Source of the DNA: Akkermansiaceae bacterium
GTDB taxonomy: Bacteria; Verrucomicrobiota; Verrucomicrobiia; Verrucomicrobiales; DEV007
Length of the DNA stretch: 64,000 bases
NCBI GenBank assembly: GCA_024233005.1
Contig: JACKQE010000001.1
Coordinates: 868,001-932,000, forward strand
Reading direction: 5' to 3'
A program made the position numbers and the translations under genes. Shown in pieces: positions 34,973-44,179 of the stretch. Below the pieces are notes generated by a model. That model was not told the origin of the DNA and did no database searches. It saw nothing but the letters and a program-made list of their open reading frames with translations. Numbering within the stretch: position 1 is the first letter of the stretch; each line of letters opens with the position of its first letter.

Positions 34973-35296
34973 ATGAACCAAGGCATTGAACCCTATCTCC
35001 TCGTGAGCGGCATCCTTTTCGCCATCGGGTTTGCCGGCGTCGTGCTGCGGCGCAACATCATTGTTATTTTCATGTGTCTCGAGATGATGCTGAGCGCGGC
35101 CAATCTGACCTTGGTGGCTTTTTCCCGACACTATGCAACCCCCTTGTCCACCCCTGATTACCAGGCGCACGTCCTGCTCTTTTTCATCATCACGGTTGCG
35201 GCGGCTGAAGTGGCCGTCGGTTTGGCCATCATTGTGGCGCTTTTCCGGACCCGCCGCAGCATCGACTCCGATTCCGTTTCCGCGCTGAAGTTTTAA
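34973..35296 (+). CDS. nuoK: NADH-quinone oxidoreductase subunit K
   Basis: A 107-residue, three-helix membrane subunit (ND4L type). The two conserved membrane-buried glutamates are in MCLEMMLSAANL and TVAAAEVAVGLAIIVALF. Length is normal. The ATG at 34973 follows a T/C-rich leader. It sits between NuoJ and NuoN in the membrane arm and takes part in proton translocation. Confidence 0.95.
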   Translation: MNQGIEPYLLVSGILFAIGFAGVVLRRNIIVIFMCLEMMLSAANLTLVAFSRHYATPLSTPDYQAHVLLFFIITVAAAEVAVGLAIIVALFRTRRSIDSDSVSALKF

Positions 35297-35326
35297 CCTG
35301 TATCTCTTTCCGCTTTCTCCGCCCTC

Positions 35327-37162
35327 ATGGATCCCAATGCCATCGCCTGGACGATTCTCGTGCTGCCCTTAGCGGCGGCGGTGATCATCTTCCTGCTTCT
35401 GAAACGCTGGCCCATGGCGAGCGCGGTGCTGTCGACCCTTTCGGCCTTCGCCACGCTTGGGATGAGCATTGTCTTGGCGCATGCTTTGGGGAATTCCGCA
35501 ACCATTCTGACCCAAAGTTATCCTTGGATCGCCCTGCCCGGGGTGTTGCGGCTGGAGATCGGCCTGCTGGTCGATGCCAAAAGCGCGGGGATGATGTTGA
35601 TTGTCACCGGGGTCGGTGCGTTGGTGCATCTCTTCTCCCTTGGTTACATGCGCGGAGATGCGGGATTGGCCCGCTTTTTTGCCGGTCTCTCCCTGTTCAT
35701 GTTCTCCATGACGGGCATCGTGCTCGCGGACAATTTCGCGATGATGTTCATTTTCTGGGAACTCGTCGGGGTGAGTTCCTATCTTTTGATCGGTCATTGG
35801 TTTGAAAAGGACAGTGCCGCCGACGCCGCCAAAAAGGCTTTCCTGACCAACCGCATCGGTGACTTTGGTTTCATGATCGGCATCCTGCTGGCATGGGTTG
35901 TCACGAAATCCATCGTGTTCACCGAAATGAAGACTGCGGTCGATGCGGGCGGCTTGAATCAAGTGCTCCTCGGGGCGGCGGTCCTCCTGATTTTCTGCGG
36001 CGCGGTTGGAAAAAGCGCCCAGTTTCCGCTTCACGTGTGGTTGCCGGATGCCATGGAAGGTCCGACTCCCGTTTCGGCTCTCATCCATGCCGCCACCATG
36101 GTCGCGGCGGGGGTGTTCATGCTTGCCCGGGTCGCTTTTCTCGTGGAAGGCGTCGACCACGCCAATATCGCCGCGACGGTCATTGCCTACATTGGCGGGT
36201 TCACCGCATTGCTGGCCGCCCTCATGGCCACCCAGCAGAATGACATCAAGCGCATTTTGGCCTACTCCACTCTTTCGCAACTCGGCTACATGGTCATGGC
36301 GCAGGGACTTTATGGTTCCACCGAAGGTCTCTTCCACCTCTACACTCATGCCTGGTTCAAGGCCCTGCTCTTTCTGGGGGCGGGAGCGGTGATTTTTGCC
36401 TGCCACCATGAACAGGACATTTGGAAGATGGGCGGACTTCGTAAAAAGCTGCCGATCACTTTTGCTACCTTTGCCTTGGGCACGGCCGCTCTGATCGCGG
36501 TGCCGGGGACCAGTGGATTCTGGAGCAAGGAGGAAATCCTCGTCAAAGCCTACGGCACGGACAAACTTCTTTATGCCGTCGGAATCGGGGTTGCCGCCCT
36601 GACCGCTTTTTATATGACCAGATTATTCATCGTGGCATTTCTTGGCAAGTCACGTTCGGAAAATGCCGAGCATGCCCATGAAGTGGGGCCGGTGATGTGG
36701 GTTCCGCTGGCGGTTCTTGCCTTCATGGCCGTCTTCTCCGGCTACGGCTTCATCACCGGAGGCTTTCCTGCTTTCCACCCGGGCCATACCCACGAGGGTT
36801 CCCACGAAGCGGGATTCCTGACCACCATTCTTTCTCTGGTTGCCCTCGCTGGCGGGGTCTTTGCAGGTTGGAAACTCTACTCCGGACGGGAAAGGGAACC
36901 CATTTCCCTCCGGTTGCTGGCGAACCGCTTTTACTTCGATGAATTGTATTCTCTCATCATCCGCACCGTGCAGGATCTGCCGGCGCGATTGGTGGAGTAC
37001 CTTGACCTTTATGTCGTCCACGGATTGTTGGCTTACTTTCCGTCGCAGCTTGCCCGCGGTGCGGGATGGACCTTCACCCGCCTCCAGTCCGGACACCTGC
37101 AGGGCTATGGATTCCTTTTCGGCGCCGGGCTGCTGGCCCTGCTTTGGTATCTCCTTTCCTGA
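35327..37162 (+). CDS. nuoL: NADH-quinone oxidoreductase subunit L
   Basis: A 611-residue antiporter-like subunit (ND5 type) with about 16 transmembrane helices and the long lateral helix near the C-terminus. The core motif MFIFWELVGVSSYLLIGHWF carries the channel Glu, AVGKSAQFPLHVWLPDAMEG and PTPVSALIHAATMVAAGVF the conserved Lys/His region, and FKALLFLGAGAVI helix 11-12. The stretch near residues 440-500 is a soluble-looking His/Pro-rich loop (FHPGHTHEGSHEAG). It ends 23 bp before the nuoM start. Confidence 0.96.
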   Translation: MDPNAIAWTILVLPLAAAVIIFLLLKRWPMASAVLSTLSAFATLGMSIVLAHALGNSATILTQSYPWIALPGVLRLEIGLLVDAKSAGMMLIVTGVGALVHLFSLGYMRGDAGLARFFAGLSLFMFSMTGIVLADNFAMMFIFWELVGVSSYLLIGHWFEKDSAADAAKKAFLTNRIGDFGFMIGILLAWVVTKSIVFTEMKTAVDAGGLNQVLLGAAVLLIFCGAVGKSAQFPLHVWLPDAMEGPTPVSALIHAATMVAAGVFMLARVAFLVEGVDHANIAATVIAYIGGFTALLAALMATQQNDIKRILAYSTLSQLGYMVMAQGLYGSTEGLFHLYTHAWFKALLFLGAGAVIFACHHEQDIWKMGGLRKKLPITFATFALGTAALIAVPGTSGFWSKEEILVKAYGTDKLLYAVGIGVAALTAFYMTRLFIVAFLGKSRSENAEHAHEVGPVMWVPLAVLAFMAVFSGYGFITGGFPAFHPGHTHEGSHEAGFLTTILSLVALAGGVFAGWKLYSGREREPISLRLLANRFYFDELYSLIIRTVQDLPARLVEYLDLYVVHGLLAYFPSQLARGAGWTFTRLQSGHLQGYGFLFGAGLLALLWYLLS

Positions 37163-37185
37163 ATTTTCCGACCTCCTCCGACGCC

Positions 37186-38712
37186 GTGACCCACGTGATC
37201 GAATTCATCGTCTTTCTTCCTCTGCTGGCGGCCCTGGCCATCCTGGTCGGCGCTCCGGCGCGTCCCACGGCACTCGCTGCGGCCTTCGTTGGTCTCATCA
37301 CGGTTCTCGTGGTGGCGTTTCAATTCAACCCCGATCATGAGGTCGTGGGAGGCTTCGCCTATCAGTTCACCAGCAGCCATCCGGTGCTGCTGGATGCCAA
37401 GGGGAATGCCGTCCTCAGCCTGGCCTTCGGACTTGACGGGATGAGCCTCGTGATGGTGCTGCTCACGGCGCTGGTGCTGCCTGCCGCCATCCTCGTCAGC
37501 CCTCCCGAGAGTGGCATTAAAGGCAATCCCAGACTGTATTATCTCTCATCCCTTCTCATTGCCGCGGGCGCGCTGGGGGCTTTCTGCTCTACCGATCTGT
37601 TTTTCTTCTATGCTTTCCATGAACTAGCCCTGATCCCGACCTTCCTCATGATTGGGATGTATGGGCACGGTACAAACCGGGTCAAGACCGCCTGGACCAT
37701 CACCCTTTATCTGGGGGCCGGAAGCTTGGTCCTTCTGGGGGGGCTCGTGGCTCTGTTTTACGCCTCGGGTGGCACCACTTTTGACATCTCCGAGATGATC
37801 CAACAGGCGAAAATCATCGGACCTGCCGAAAGCCATCGCTGGGTTTACCTCCTGCTCCTCATTGGATTCGGCTCCCTGGTCTCCCTCTTTCCTTTTCACA
37901 CCTGGGCAGCGCGGGCATATGCCGAGGCCCCCACGCCAACGGCCATGCTTCATGCCGGTGTCCTCAAAAAGTTCGGCCTTTACGGGCTGCTTCGCATCGC
38001 CCAGCCCATGTTGCCGGATGGTGCCGAAGCTTGGCAGAATTTGGTGCTGGTGCTTCTGCTGGGGAACATCCTTTTTGTCGGCTACTCCACGATTGCCCAG
38101 AAACGACTCGATTTGATGTTGGGGAACTCGAGTGTCATGCACATGGGGTTCATTTTTCTGGGCGTCGCCAGTGCCAATGTCATCGGGGCCCACGGGGCCG
38201 TGATGCTGATGTTTGCGCACGGAATCTCCATCGCCTTGCTTTTTGCTCTTTGTGGCGGTCTCAGGGATCGCTTCGGAAGCACTGACATGCCGGAGATTGG
38301 CGGTGGTTTGGCGACGAAGATGCCGCGCTTTGGTATCATTTTCGCGATGGCCGCCTTCGCCTCGATCGGGCTCCCCGGGTTCGCCAATTTTGCCTCGGAA
38401 ATTCTCGTTTTCTTCGGGGCTTTTGAGCCTATGCAGAAGTCCGGTGCCACGACCCTGGGGCCTCTGCAATGGACCTGTGTGCTCGCGCTCTGGGGTGTCG
38501 TCATTTCCGCCGTTTACATGCTGCGGGCTTTCCGTCGCCTGTTCAATGGACCTGTCCGTTTGGGGACTCCGGATTGTGCCGACCTGACCCCGGCCGAGCA
38601 GGTTCCGCTGGTTCTTCTCCTCGGGGTTCTTTTGTTGGTCGGATTTGTTCCCGGTCTCCTGCTCAAATACCTCACCCCTTCCCTGGAATTGTTTTCCACC
38701 CTGGGCCGTTGA
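37186..38712 (+). CDS. nuoM: NADH-quinone oxidoreductase subunit M
   Basis: A 508-residue antiporter-like subunit (ND4 type). Motifs include FFFYAFHELALIPTFLMIG with the channel Glu, FPFHTWAARAYAEAPTPTA, MLHAGVLKKFGLYGLLR with the Lys, and ALCGGLRDRFG. The GTG at 37186 (VTHVIEFIVFLP) is the likely start; the reading frame is open further 5' but would overlap nuoL. The start is preceded by ACGCC, like nuoF and nuoJ. It is one of the three proton-pumping antiporter-like subunits. Confidence 0.95.
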   Translation: MTHVIEFIVFLPLLAALAILVGAPARPTALAAAFVGLITVLVVAFQFNPDHEVVGGFAYQFTSSHPVLLDAKGNAVLSLAFGLDGMSLVMVLLTALVLPAAILVSPPESGIKGNPRLYYLSSLLIAAGALGAFCSTDLFFFYAFHELALIPTFLMIGMYGHGTNRVKTAWTITLYLGAGSLVLLGGLVALFYASGGTTFDISEMIQQAKIIGPAESHRWVYLLLLIGFGSLVSLFPFHTWAARAYAEAPTPTAMLHAGVLKKFGLYGLLRIAQPMLPDGAEAWQNLVLVLLLGNILFVGYSTIAQKRLDLMLGNSSVMHMGFIFLGVASANVIGAHGAVMLMFAHGISIALLFALCGGLRDRFGSTDMPEIGGGLATKMPRFGIIFAMAAFASIGLPGFANFASEILVFFGAFEPMQKSGATTLGPLQWTCVLALWGVVISAVYMLRAFRRLFNGPVRLGTPDCADLTPAEQVPLVLLLGVLLLVGFVPGLLLKYLTPSLELFSTLGR

Positions 38713-38725
38713 TCTTTTCGCTGCC

Positions 38726-40213
38726 ATGCCCGCCTACTACTTAGAAATCATCGTTGTTCTGCTCGGATTGGCCGTGCTGACTTTCGACGCCGTCGGCCGG
38801 GTCGAGGACAAACGCTCGCTCGCTGGTTTGGGAGTGCTGGGACTGATCGTGGTATTTTTCCTCCTCTTCAAAACCAGCAAGCCCGCTGATCCCGGATCGG
38901 TGTTCTGGAAGTTTTATGCGACTGATGCGCTGGCTTTCTTCTTCAAGGGCATTGCGATCCTCACCACCATCGTGGTGCTTCTGATGGCCAACGATTTCAT
39001 TCCCGTGCTGCAGCGCTTCGGTCCTCCGGTGGAGGCCAAGGCGCACCCCCAGTCCGGATTCGCCGAATTCGTCGCGCTGCCGTTGTTCCTCTGCGCGGGC
39101 CTGATGTGGATGGCGTCGGCCAACCATTTGGTTAGTATTTTTGTTTCGTTGGAACTGGTGACGGTGACTTTTTACGTGCTGGTGGCCTACCTCCGGCGGC
39201 ATGAGTTGTCCCTCGAAGCCGGGGTGAAGTACCTCATTCTCGGGGCGCTCTCGACCGGATTGTTGGTCTATGGCCTGGCTTGGCTTTATGGTGCCACAGG
39301 GGCTCTGGACCTTTCCGGCATTGAGGGAGCGCTTGCCACGACCGAGAACCCTCTCCCCGCGTTGTTCGCGCTCGCTTTCATTTTGGCAGCGATGGCTTTC
39401 AAAGTGGGGGCCCTGCCTACGGCGTTCTGGATTCCCGATGTTTACCAAGGAGCCCCGACTCCCGTGACTGCGCTCCTTGCGGTGGGTTCAAAGTCAGCCG
39501 GTTTCATCGTGCTGATGCGTCTGATGACGCCTTTCCTCAAGTCGGAATTGCTTTCCGGGAAGGTGGTGGCCGTTCTCGCCATCATGGCTGTGGCCACGCT
39601 GCTCTACGGAAACTTTGCGGCATTGTTGCAATCCAATGTGAAACGCCTGCTCGGGTATTCCAGCATCTCCCATGCCGGCTTTCTCGTCTTGGCGCTGGCC
39701 TCCGCTCCCAGTCATGGAGGAGCTTTGGAAACGCCCGCCACCACCGTGGCCTTCTATCTTGCAAGCTACGCCATCACCGCCCTGCTGGCCTTTCTGGTGC
39801 TCTCCATAGTTTCCGCAGCACGTCATGGAGACGATCTCAATTCGTTTCGTGGGTTGGCCAAGGCTTCACCTTTCCTTGCCCTGCTCATGCTCCTGTCGAT
39901 GGCATCGATGGCCGGGGTTCCTCTCACCATTGGCTTCTGGGGCAAGTTTTTTGTCTTCCAGCAGGCCGTTTTCAGCCGCTTGTGGTTGCCACTCGGGGTG
40001 GCGGTCATTGGTGCCGCCGCTGGTTTCTACTATTACTTCCGGCTCATCTTTTCAATGTATCTGGAAACAGCCACCGGGGCCGATGGCAACCCGTTGGGGA
40101 AGGACACCTTGACCAAAATTGGGGCCGGTTCACGCATTGCCATGATCCTCCTCGCTCTGGCGATCATCGGGTTTGGCTTTTTCCCTGGCTCGATCCTCGC
40201 CCTTCTGCGCTGA
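38726..40213 (+). CDS. nuoN: NADH-quinone oxidoreductase subunit N
   Basis: A 495-residue antiporter-like subunit (ND2 type) with about 14 transmembrane helices. Hallmarks are VSLELVTVTFYVLVAYLRR, AMAFKVGALPTAFWIPDVYQ, GAPTPVTALLAVGSKSAGF, NVKRLLGYSSISHAGFLV and a C-terminal PLTIGFWGKFFVFQ. The ATG at 38726 follows nuoM by 13 bp. It ends the cluster. Together with L and M it pumps protons. No terminator was recognised before the next gene. Confidence 0.95.
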   Translation: MPAYYLEIIVVLLGLAVLTFDAVGRVEDKRSLAGLGVLGLIVVFFLLFKTSKPADPGSVFWKFYATDALAFFFKGIAILTTIVVLLMANDFIPVLQRFGPPVEAKAHPQSGFAEFVALPLFLCAGLMWMASANHLVSIFVSLELVTVTFYVLVAYLRRHELSLEAGVKYLILGALSTGLLVYGLAWLYGATGALDLSGIEGALATTENPLPALFALAFILAAMAFKVGALPTAFWIPDVYQGAPTPVTALLAVGSKSAGFIVLMRLMTPFLKSELLSGKVVAVLAIMAVATLLYGNFAALLQSNVKRLLGYSSISHAGFLVLALASAPSHGGALETPATTVAFYLASYAITALLAFLVLSIVSAARHGDDLNSFRGLAKASPFLALLMLLSMASMAGVPLTIGFWGKFFVFQQAVFSRLWLPLGVAVIGAAAGFYYYFRLIFSMYLETATGADGNPLGKDTLTKIGAGSRIAMILLALAIIGFGFFPGSILALLR

Positions 40214-40324
40214 GATTGGCTTGTCAATCCTTCCGGGTCCGGGTCCTATTTGGCCTGACAAATTCTTTACTTGAGACCTTTTGGAGGGGCCGGAGTTTAT
40301 GGAACTGATCACCACCGTTTGTTC

Positions 40325-41125
40325 ATGAAAGTCTGCCTCCCCCATTCTTTGTCCCTCGCCCTTTTCGGTGCGGTGGGTGTGTACTGCTATCCAGCCTCCT
40401 CCCGATCGGAAACCATAGTGGTCGATGGAGAGAGCTACAACGGCGCTGAAATCGTGGATCTTGCACCAGATGGGGTGTTTTTCTCCTCCCATGACGGCGG
40501 GGTCGTGCTCCCTTGGGAGCAGGTCACCACGGCCCATGCCATGGAGGTGAAAAAACGCCTTTCGGGCGCCTTGATCAATGTCCGGGCCCAATCCGTTTGG
40601 GTGGCGGGACATTTCAAAGGCGAGAAGGAGGGGTTCACGCTGGTCTACGCTGACGGGCGCCGACGGGCCAATTTTGATTTCGAAAAGAACATTCCCAAAG
40701 ACTTTGATTATGGAGAAGCCAGTCGTCCGAAGGCTTCCTATTATGGAGCCAAAGCCCAGGTGGGATGGGTCATCATCAAAGATCTCCCTTCCAATGCCGC
40801 CGCCCCCGAAACCTCGACCCAAATGATTGTGTATCCCACGGGGGAGACGAAAACCATTCAATTGGACGATCAGACAGATCCTGTCGAACTTCCCGTCATG
40901 ACCGTTCAATCTCCGGCGTGGGTCGAGGAACGAACCTGGACCAATTCTGATGGGAAGTCGCTGAGGGCTCGGCTCCAGTTTGCCGATGACACCACCGCTT
41001 ACCTTGAATTGAACGGAAGAATTGTGCCGTATCCGCTCGAAAAACTTTCCCCTCTCGACCGACAAGTCGCCAAGCAGTGTTCCAGCACCGCCCTGCCGAT
41101 TCTTGTTCCGGTCAAAGTCCGGTGA
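40325..41125 (+). CDS. Secreted SHD1-domain protein
   Basis: A 266-residue exported protein with a signal peptide (ATG at 40325; hydrophobic core LSLALFGAVGVYCYPA). The C-terminal 60 residues (RTWTNSDGKSLRARLQFAD, then PYPLEKLSPLDRQ) match SLA1 homology domain 1, a small beta-domain common in Planctomycetota/Verrucomicrobiota exported proteins. The N-terminal part (about 30-80, VDGESYNGAEIVDLAPDGVF) looks like a related small beta-domain that senses or binds a ligand. The middle has no recognised domain. It lies 111 bp after nuoN on the same strand. The function is unknown. Confidence 0.7.
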   Translation: MKVCLPHSLSLALFGAVGVYCYPASSRSETIVVDGESYNGAEIVDLAPDGVFFSSHDGGVVLPWEQVTTAHAMEVKKRLSGALINVRAQSVWVAGHFKGEKEGFTLVYADGRRRANFDFEKNIPKDFDYGEASRPKASYYGAKAQVGWVIIKDLPSNAAAPETSTQMIVYPTGETKTIQLDDQTDPVELPVMTVQSPAWVEERTWTNSDGKSLRARLQFADDTTAYLELNGRIVPYPLEKLSPLDRQVAKQCSSTALPILVPVKVR

Positions 41126-41159
41126 TGCCCTTTGCTCGCCCGGGGGCGAGGCAATTTTC

Positions 41160-41615
41160 TCAGGAGACCTGCAACATCCCGTCCGTGAGAATGCGTGCCC
41201 GCAAGCCCCCCCGACCCCGCAGGGCGGCTTCGGCACCTTCGCAGAAGGCCTGATTCATCCAATAGCACGGACTGGCTTCCTCCGTGCCCTCGAAGAGAAC
41301 ACCTTGGAGTTCGAATTTTTTTCCGATCAGAGTGTTCAGGTCGCATCCCGAGACAATGACATTGCGCCGAAATACCGACGGTTCCCGGTCGGACATCCCG
41401 AACTGGGCACAGAGTTCCTCGTAGACTTCTTGGGCGAAGAAGGTGATTTGACCTTTGTAATTCTCCTTGAAGTCAAAAAAACGGTCGCCCCATAAGCCCC
41501 TACCCGCAGCGCATTCCACCGCGGTCATTTCCTTCATGGGGGAAAGGCCCGCTTTCCGGCCGTGATGACCGATAAAATTATGGTCCGAAGAGATGTAGAG
41601 ACGCCGGATGATCAC
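41160..41615 (-). CDS. MOSC domain protein
   Basis: A 151-residue stand-alone MOSC (molybdenum cofactor sulfurase C-terminal) domain: NFIGHHGRKAGLSPM, AGRGLWGDRFF, QITFFAQEVYEEL, FRRNVIVSGCDLNTLIGKKF and the Cys-containing EASPCYWMNQAFCEGAEAAL followed by GRGGLRARIL. The conserved Cys in the PCxWM segment is retained. MOSC proteins are linked to molybdenum-cofactor sulfur or hydroxylamine-type reduction. It starts with GTG overlapping the upstream SurA-like stop by four bases, so translation is coupled; a functional link is not obvious. Confidence 0.85.
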   Translation of the reverse strand: MIIRRLYISSDHNFIGHHGRKAGLSPMKEMTAVECAAGRGLWGDRFFDFKENYKGQITFFAQEVYEELCAQFGMSDREPSVFRRNVIVSGCDLNTLIGKKFELQGVLFEGTEEASPCYWMNQAFCEGAEAALRGRGGLRARILTDGMLQVS

Positions 41616-42619
41616 TGAAAGAGTCGGATGTTCGCGGAATGCCTGAGGGTTTCCACCCAGCGTTCGTAGGCACCTTTTTTCTGCTCTTGGATGACCAGTT
41701 TTTCCAACTCATCCCGGATTTTTTCGGGGGGCGGGGCATTGCCTCCAATGCGCGCGTCAACGAACATGAGACGGTAAAAGGGACCGTCATCAATGATTTC
41801 GCTCACCTTGCGGGGCTCAAGGCTGAAGGCGATGGAAGTCAGAGTTGGGTTCAGGACGTTGCGGTCAATCGTGCCGACATCCCCTCCGGCGGCGGCAAAG
41901 CTGTCATTCGAATGGGTTGTGGCCATGGTGGCGAAATCAGCCCCTTTAATGATCTGTTGGCGCAGTTCGGTGATGAGCTTTTTCTGGGACTCGGGATTGC
42001 CGGATCCGTCGGTGGGCACCTTGGCAATTGAGATCATCCTCAGTTTGATCTTGGGATCGGTCTCGAATTCACGCTTGCGGCGCTTGTAGATATCCGAAAT
42101 GTCGTTTGGGGTGACAATGATGTCCTTGGGCACATTCTGGTTCCTCAGGGCTTGGATCATGATCTGTTCCCGTTGGTTGTCTCGCCACGTTTTGATGGTG
42201 AGACCCGCTTTCTGGAGCTCTTCGTAGAATTTCTTGTCATTTCCTTTGAACCGCTCGTTGATGAAGGAGGCCTGCATCTGGTCCAGGTGGGACTCACGGA
42301 TGCTCATGCCCAATTCCTTCGCCTTGGCGAGGATCAGCTTGCGATCAATGAGGTCCTGCAGGCCCTGCTTGCGAAATTCCTCCATCTTGGCTTCGACCTT
42401 GGCCTGGGTGAGGGTGCTTTGATCCTGTTCTAGCACCCAGATGCGGACCTGGTTGTAGACCGAACCTTCCACTTCGGCCAGGGTGATGACCTCGCCATTG
42501 ACGATGGCGGCCATGCCATTCAGTTTCTTCCCATCAGCCCGTGCCATAGGCGGCTGGGTGAAGTAGAATGCGCCTGCCAATAGCAGGATGGTCATGCTTG
42601 TGCGGTGAAATTGGTTCAT
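41612..42619 (-). CDS. SurA-like periplasmic chaperone/peptidyl-prolyl isomerase
   Basis: A 335-residue exported protein. It has a signal peptide, then a SurA N-terminal-like helical domain (MAAIVNGEVITLAEVEGSV, DLIDRKLILAKAKELGM), and then a parvulin-type PPIC domain (about residues 195-300) with KLRMISIAKV, GADFATMATTHSNDSFAAAG and GDVG. The family helps outer-membrane proteins fold. The C-terminal helix (VIQEQKKGAYERWVETLR) completes the N-domain, as in SurA. It has one parvulin domain rather than two. It is followed by the overlapping MOSC gene; a terminator separates it from amtB upstream. Confidence 0.85.
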   Translation of the reverse strand: MNQFHRTSMTILLLAGAFYFTQPPMARADGKKLNGMAAIVNGEVITLAEVEGSVYNQVRIWVLEQDQSTLTQAKVEAKMEEFRKQGLQDLIDRKLILAKAKELGMSIRESHLDQMQASFINERFKGNDKKFYEELQKAGLTIKTWRDNQREQIMIQALRNQNVPKDIIVTPNDISDIYKRRKREFETDPKIKLRMISIAKVPTDGSGNPESQKKLITELRQQIIKGADFATMATTHSNDSFAAAGGDVGTIDRNVLNPTLTSIAFSLEPRKVSEIIDDGPFYRLMFVDARIGGNAPPPEKIRDELEKLVIQEQKKGAYERWVETLRHSANIRLFQ

Positions 42620-42710
42620 GCCTCTGGTCTTTCCGTTCCTGTTTACAGAACGGGAAAAGCGGGTTTTGACAAGCAGTTTTCCAAGTCAATCCCTTGGCAG
42701 AAAGGGGCAC

Positions 42711-42743
42711 AAAAAAGGCGGAAGGTTTGTTCCTTCCGCCTTT
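42711..42743 (-). terminator. Rho-independent terminator of amtB
   Basis: AAGGCGGAAGG (42715-42725) and CCTTCCGCCTT (42732-42742) are perfect 11-bp arms around TTTGTT. On the minus strand the stem is followed by six T residues, 60 nt after the amtB stop. It separates amtB from the SurA-like gene. Confidence 0.85.
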
Positions 42744-42754
42744 GCGATCCAGCG

Positions 42755-42783
42755 CGCAACGGTGGTCGCAGACCACCGTTGCG
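42755..42783. repeat. Second hairpin downstream of amtB
   Basis: CGCAACGGTGGT (42755-42766) and ACCACCGTTGCG (42772-42783) are perfect 12-bp arms around CGCAG. No T-tract follows. It lies between the amtB stop and the terminator, so it would form in the 3' end of the amtB mRNA and could protect it from exonucleases. Confidence 0.6.
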
Positions 42784-42802
42784 GTTGGTAATGTGGATTG
42801 TT

Positions 42803-44179
42803 TCAGGATTCCATCGTATACGCCGGAGCTCCATGTTCGGCGATGTCCAGCCCTTCATGCTCTTCTTCCGCACTGACCCGGATCCCCAGAGTGAGTTTCA
42901 AGATCATGAACAGCGCATAGCTGGCCACGAACGCAAAGGCGGACACGGAAAGCGTGCCGATGAGCTGCCAGGTGAAGCTGGCGCCACCGAAGATGCCGAC
43001 CGCGAGCGTTCCCCAGATCCCGCAGATTCCATGGACGGAGACCGCGCCGACTGGATCGTCGACCTTGATCTTGTCAAAGAAGAGGACCGCGAAGACCACG
43101 ATGATCCCGGCGATGGCCCCGACAAGAACGGCTGACCAAGGTGCGATCGCATCCGCTCCTGCCGTGATCCCGACAAGTCCGGCAAGGATGCCGTTCAGCG
43201 CCATGGAAAGGTCGGGTTTCTTGAGGACAAACCAGGAAGTGAAGGTCGCTCCCATGCCGCCGGCAAAACCGGCCATAGCCGTGGTCACGAAGACCCTGGA
43301 AACCAGCTGAGGATCAGCACTCAGCACCGAGCCGCCATTGAACCCGAACCAGCCGAGGAACAGCATGAAGACACCGATCGCGGCGAGAGGCAGGTTGTGG
43401 GGAAGCACCGGCTTGATGCCGTCTTTGGTGTATTTCCCTTTGCGGGGTCCGAGCACCAGGATGGCGCCGAGGGCCGCGAAACCACCGAAGGCATGAACCA
43501 GCGTGGAACCCGCAAAATCCGCGAAGCCCTTGGTGTTAAGCCAGCCGTAGCCCCACTTCCAGGACCCCGTGATGGGGTAGAGGAATGTCACCAGGAGGGT
43601 GGCGTAGATCATGAACGAGCCCAGTTTGACGCGTTCTGCAACCGCACCGGAAACAATCGTGGCGGCCGTGGCGGCGAACATGGCTTGGAAGATGAAGTCC
43701 GTCCAGTAGGTGTAGTTGTTGTAGGCGGAGGTCATGTTCTTCGCAATGGCATCACCCTCGAAACTGTTCGCGAGCGGGCTGCCCAGGGCGAAGAAGTCCA
43801 TGGAAACACCATTTTCCCAGCCGGGATACATGGCGTTAAAGCCGTAGGCCATGTAGCCGAGGGCTCCGACGCAGACAATGAAGACATTCTTGAACAGAAT
43901 ATTGACGGTATTTTTCTGCTGGCACAGGCCGGATTCCACCGCGGAGAAACCGAGATGCATGATGAACACCAATGCCGCTGAGATTAGAATCCAGAGGTTG
44001 TTGACGGTGAACATCGCGGCATCGGGACCGGCCATGAATTCCTTGTAGGCGTCCTTGGCTGGTTCCGCTGCGGCCGCAGCGTCTTGGGCGTGGAGGGCGA
44101 AGCTGCCGCCCAGGAGCAGCGCCGAGACTGCCAGGAAAATTCCCGGCTTCCAAGTATTGAGGTATCGTGTGTTTTTCAT
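42803..44179 (-). CDS. amtB: Ammonium transporter
   Basis: A 458-residue Amt/MEP protein with a cleavable signal peptide (hydrophobic core AVSALLLGGSFALHA) and eleven transmembrane helices. It forms a trimeric ammonium channel in the inner membrane. Motifs: FSAVESGLCQQKNTVNIL, STLVHAFGGFAALGA with the first pore His of the twin-His pair, VGITAGADAI and VHGICGIWGTLAVGIFG with the second. The C-terminal cytoplasmic tail contains GIRVSAEEEHEGLDIAEHGA, the GlnK-regulation region. No glnK/glnB gene is adjacent. A strong sigma-54 promoter match lies about 250 bp upstream on the same strand, consistent with nitrogen control. A hairpin terminator follows. Confidence 0.96.
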   Translation of the reverse strand: MKNTRYLNTWKPGIFLAVSALLLGGSFALHAQDAAAAAEPAKDAYKEFMAGPDAAMFTVNNLWILISAALVFIMHLGFSAVESGLCQQKNTVNILFKNVFIVCVGALGYMAYGFNAMYPGWENGVSMDFFALGSPLANSFEGDAIAKNMTSAYNNYTYWTDFIFQAMFAATAATIVSGAVAERVKLGSFMIYATLLVTFLYPITGSWKWGYGWLNTKGFADFAGSTLVHAFGGFAALGAILVLGPRKGKYTKDGIKPVLPHNLPLAAIGVFMLFLGWFGFNGGSVLSADPQLVSRVFVTTAMAGFAGGMGATFTSWFVLKKPDLSMALNGILAGLVGITAGADAIAPWSAVLVGAIAGIIVVFAVLFFDKIKVDDPVGAVSVHGICGIWGTLAVGIFGGASFTWQLIGTLSVSAFAFVASYALFMILKLTLGIRVSAEEEHEGLDIAEHGAPAYTMES

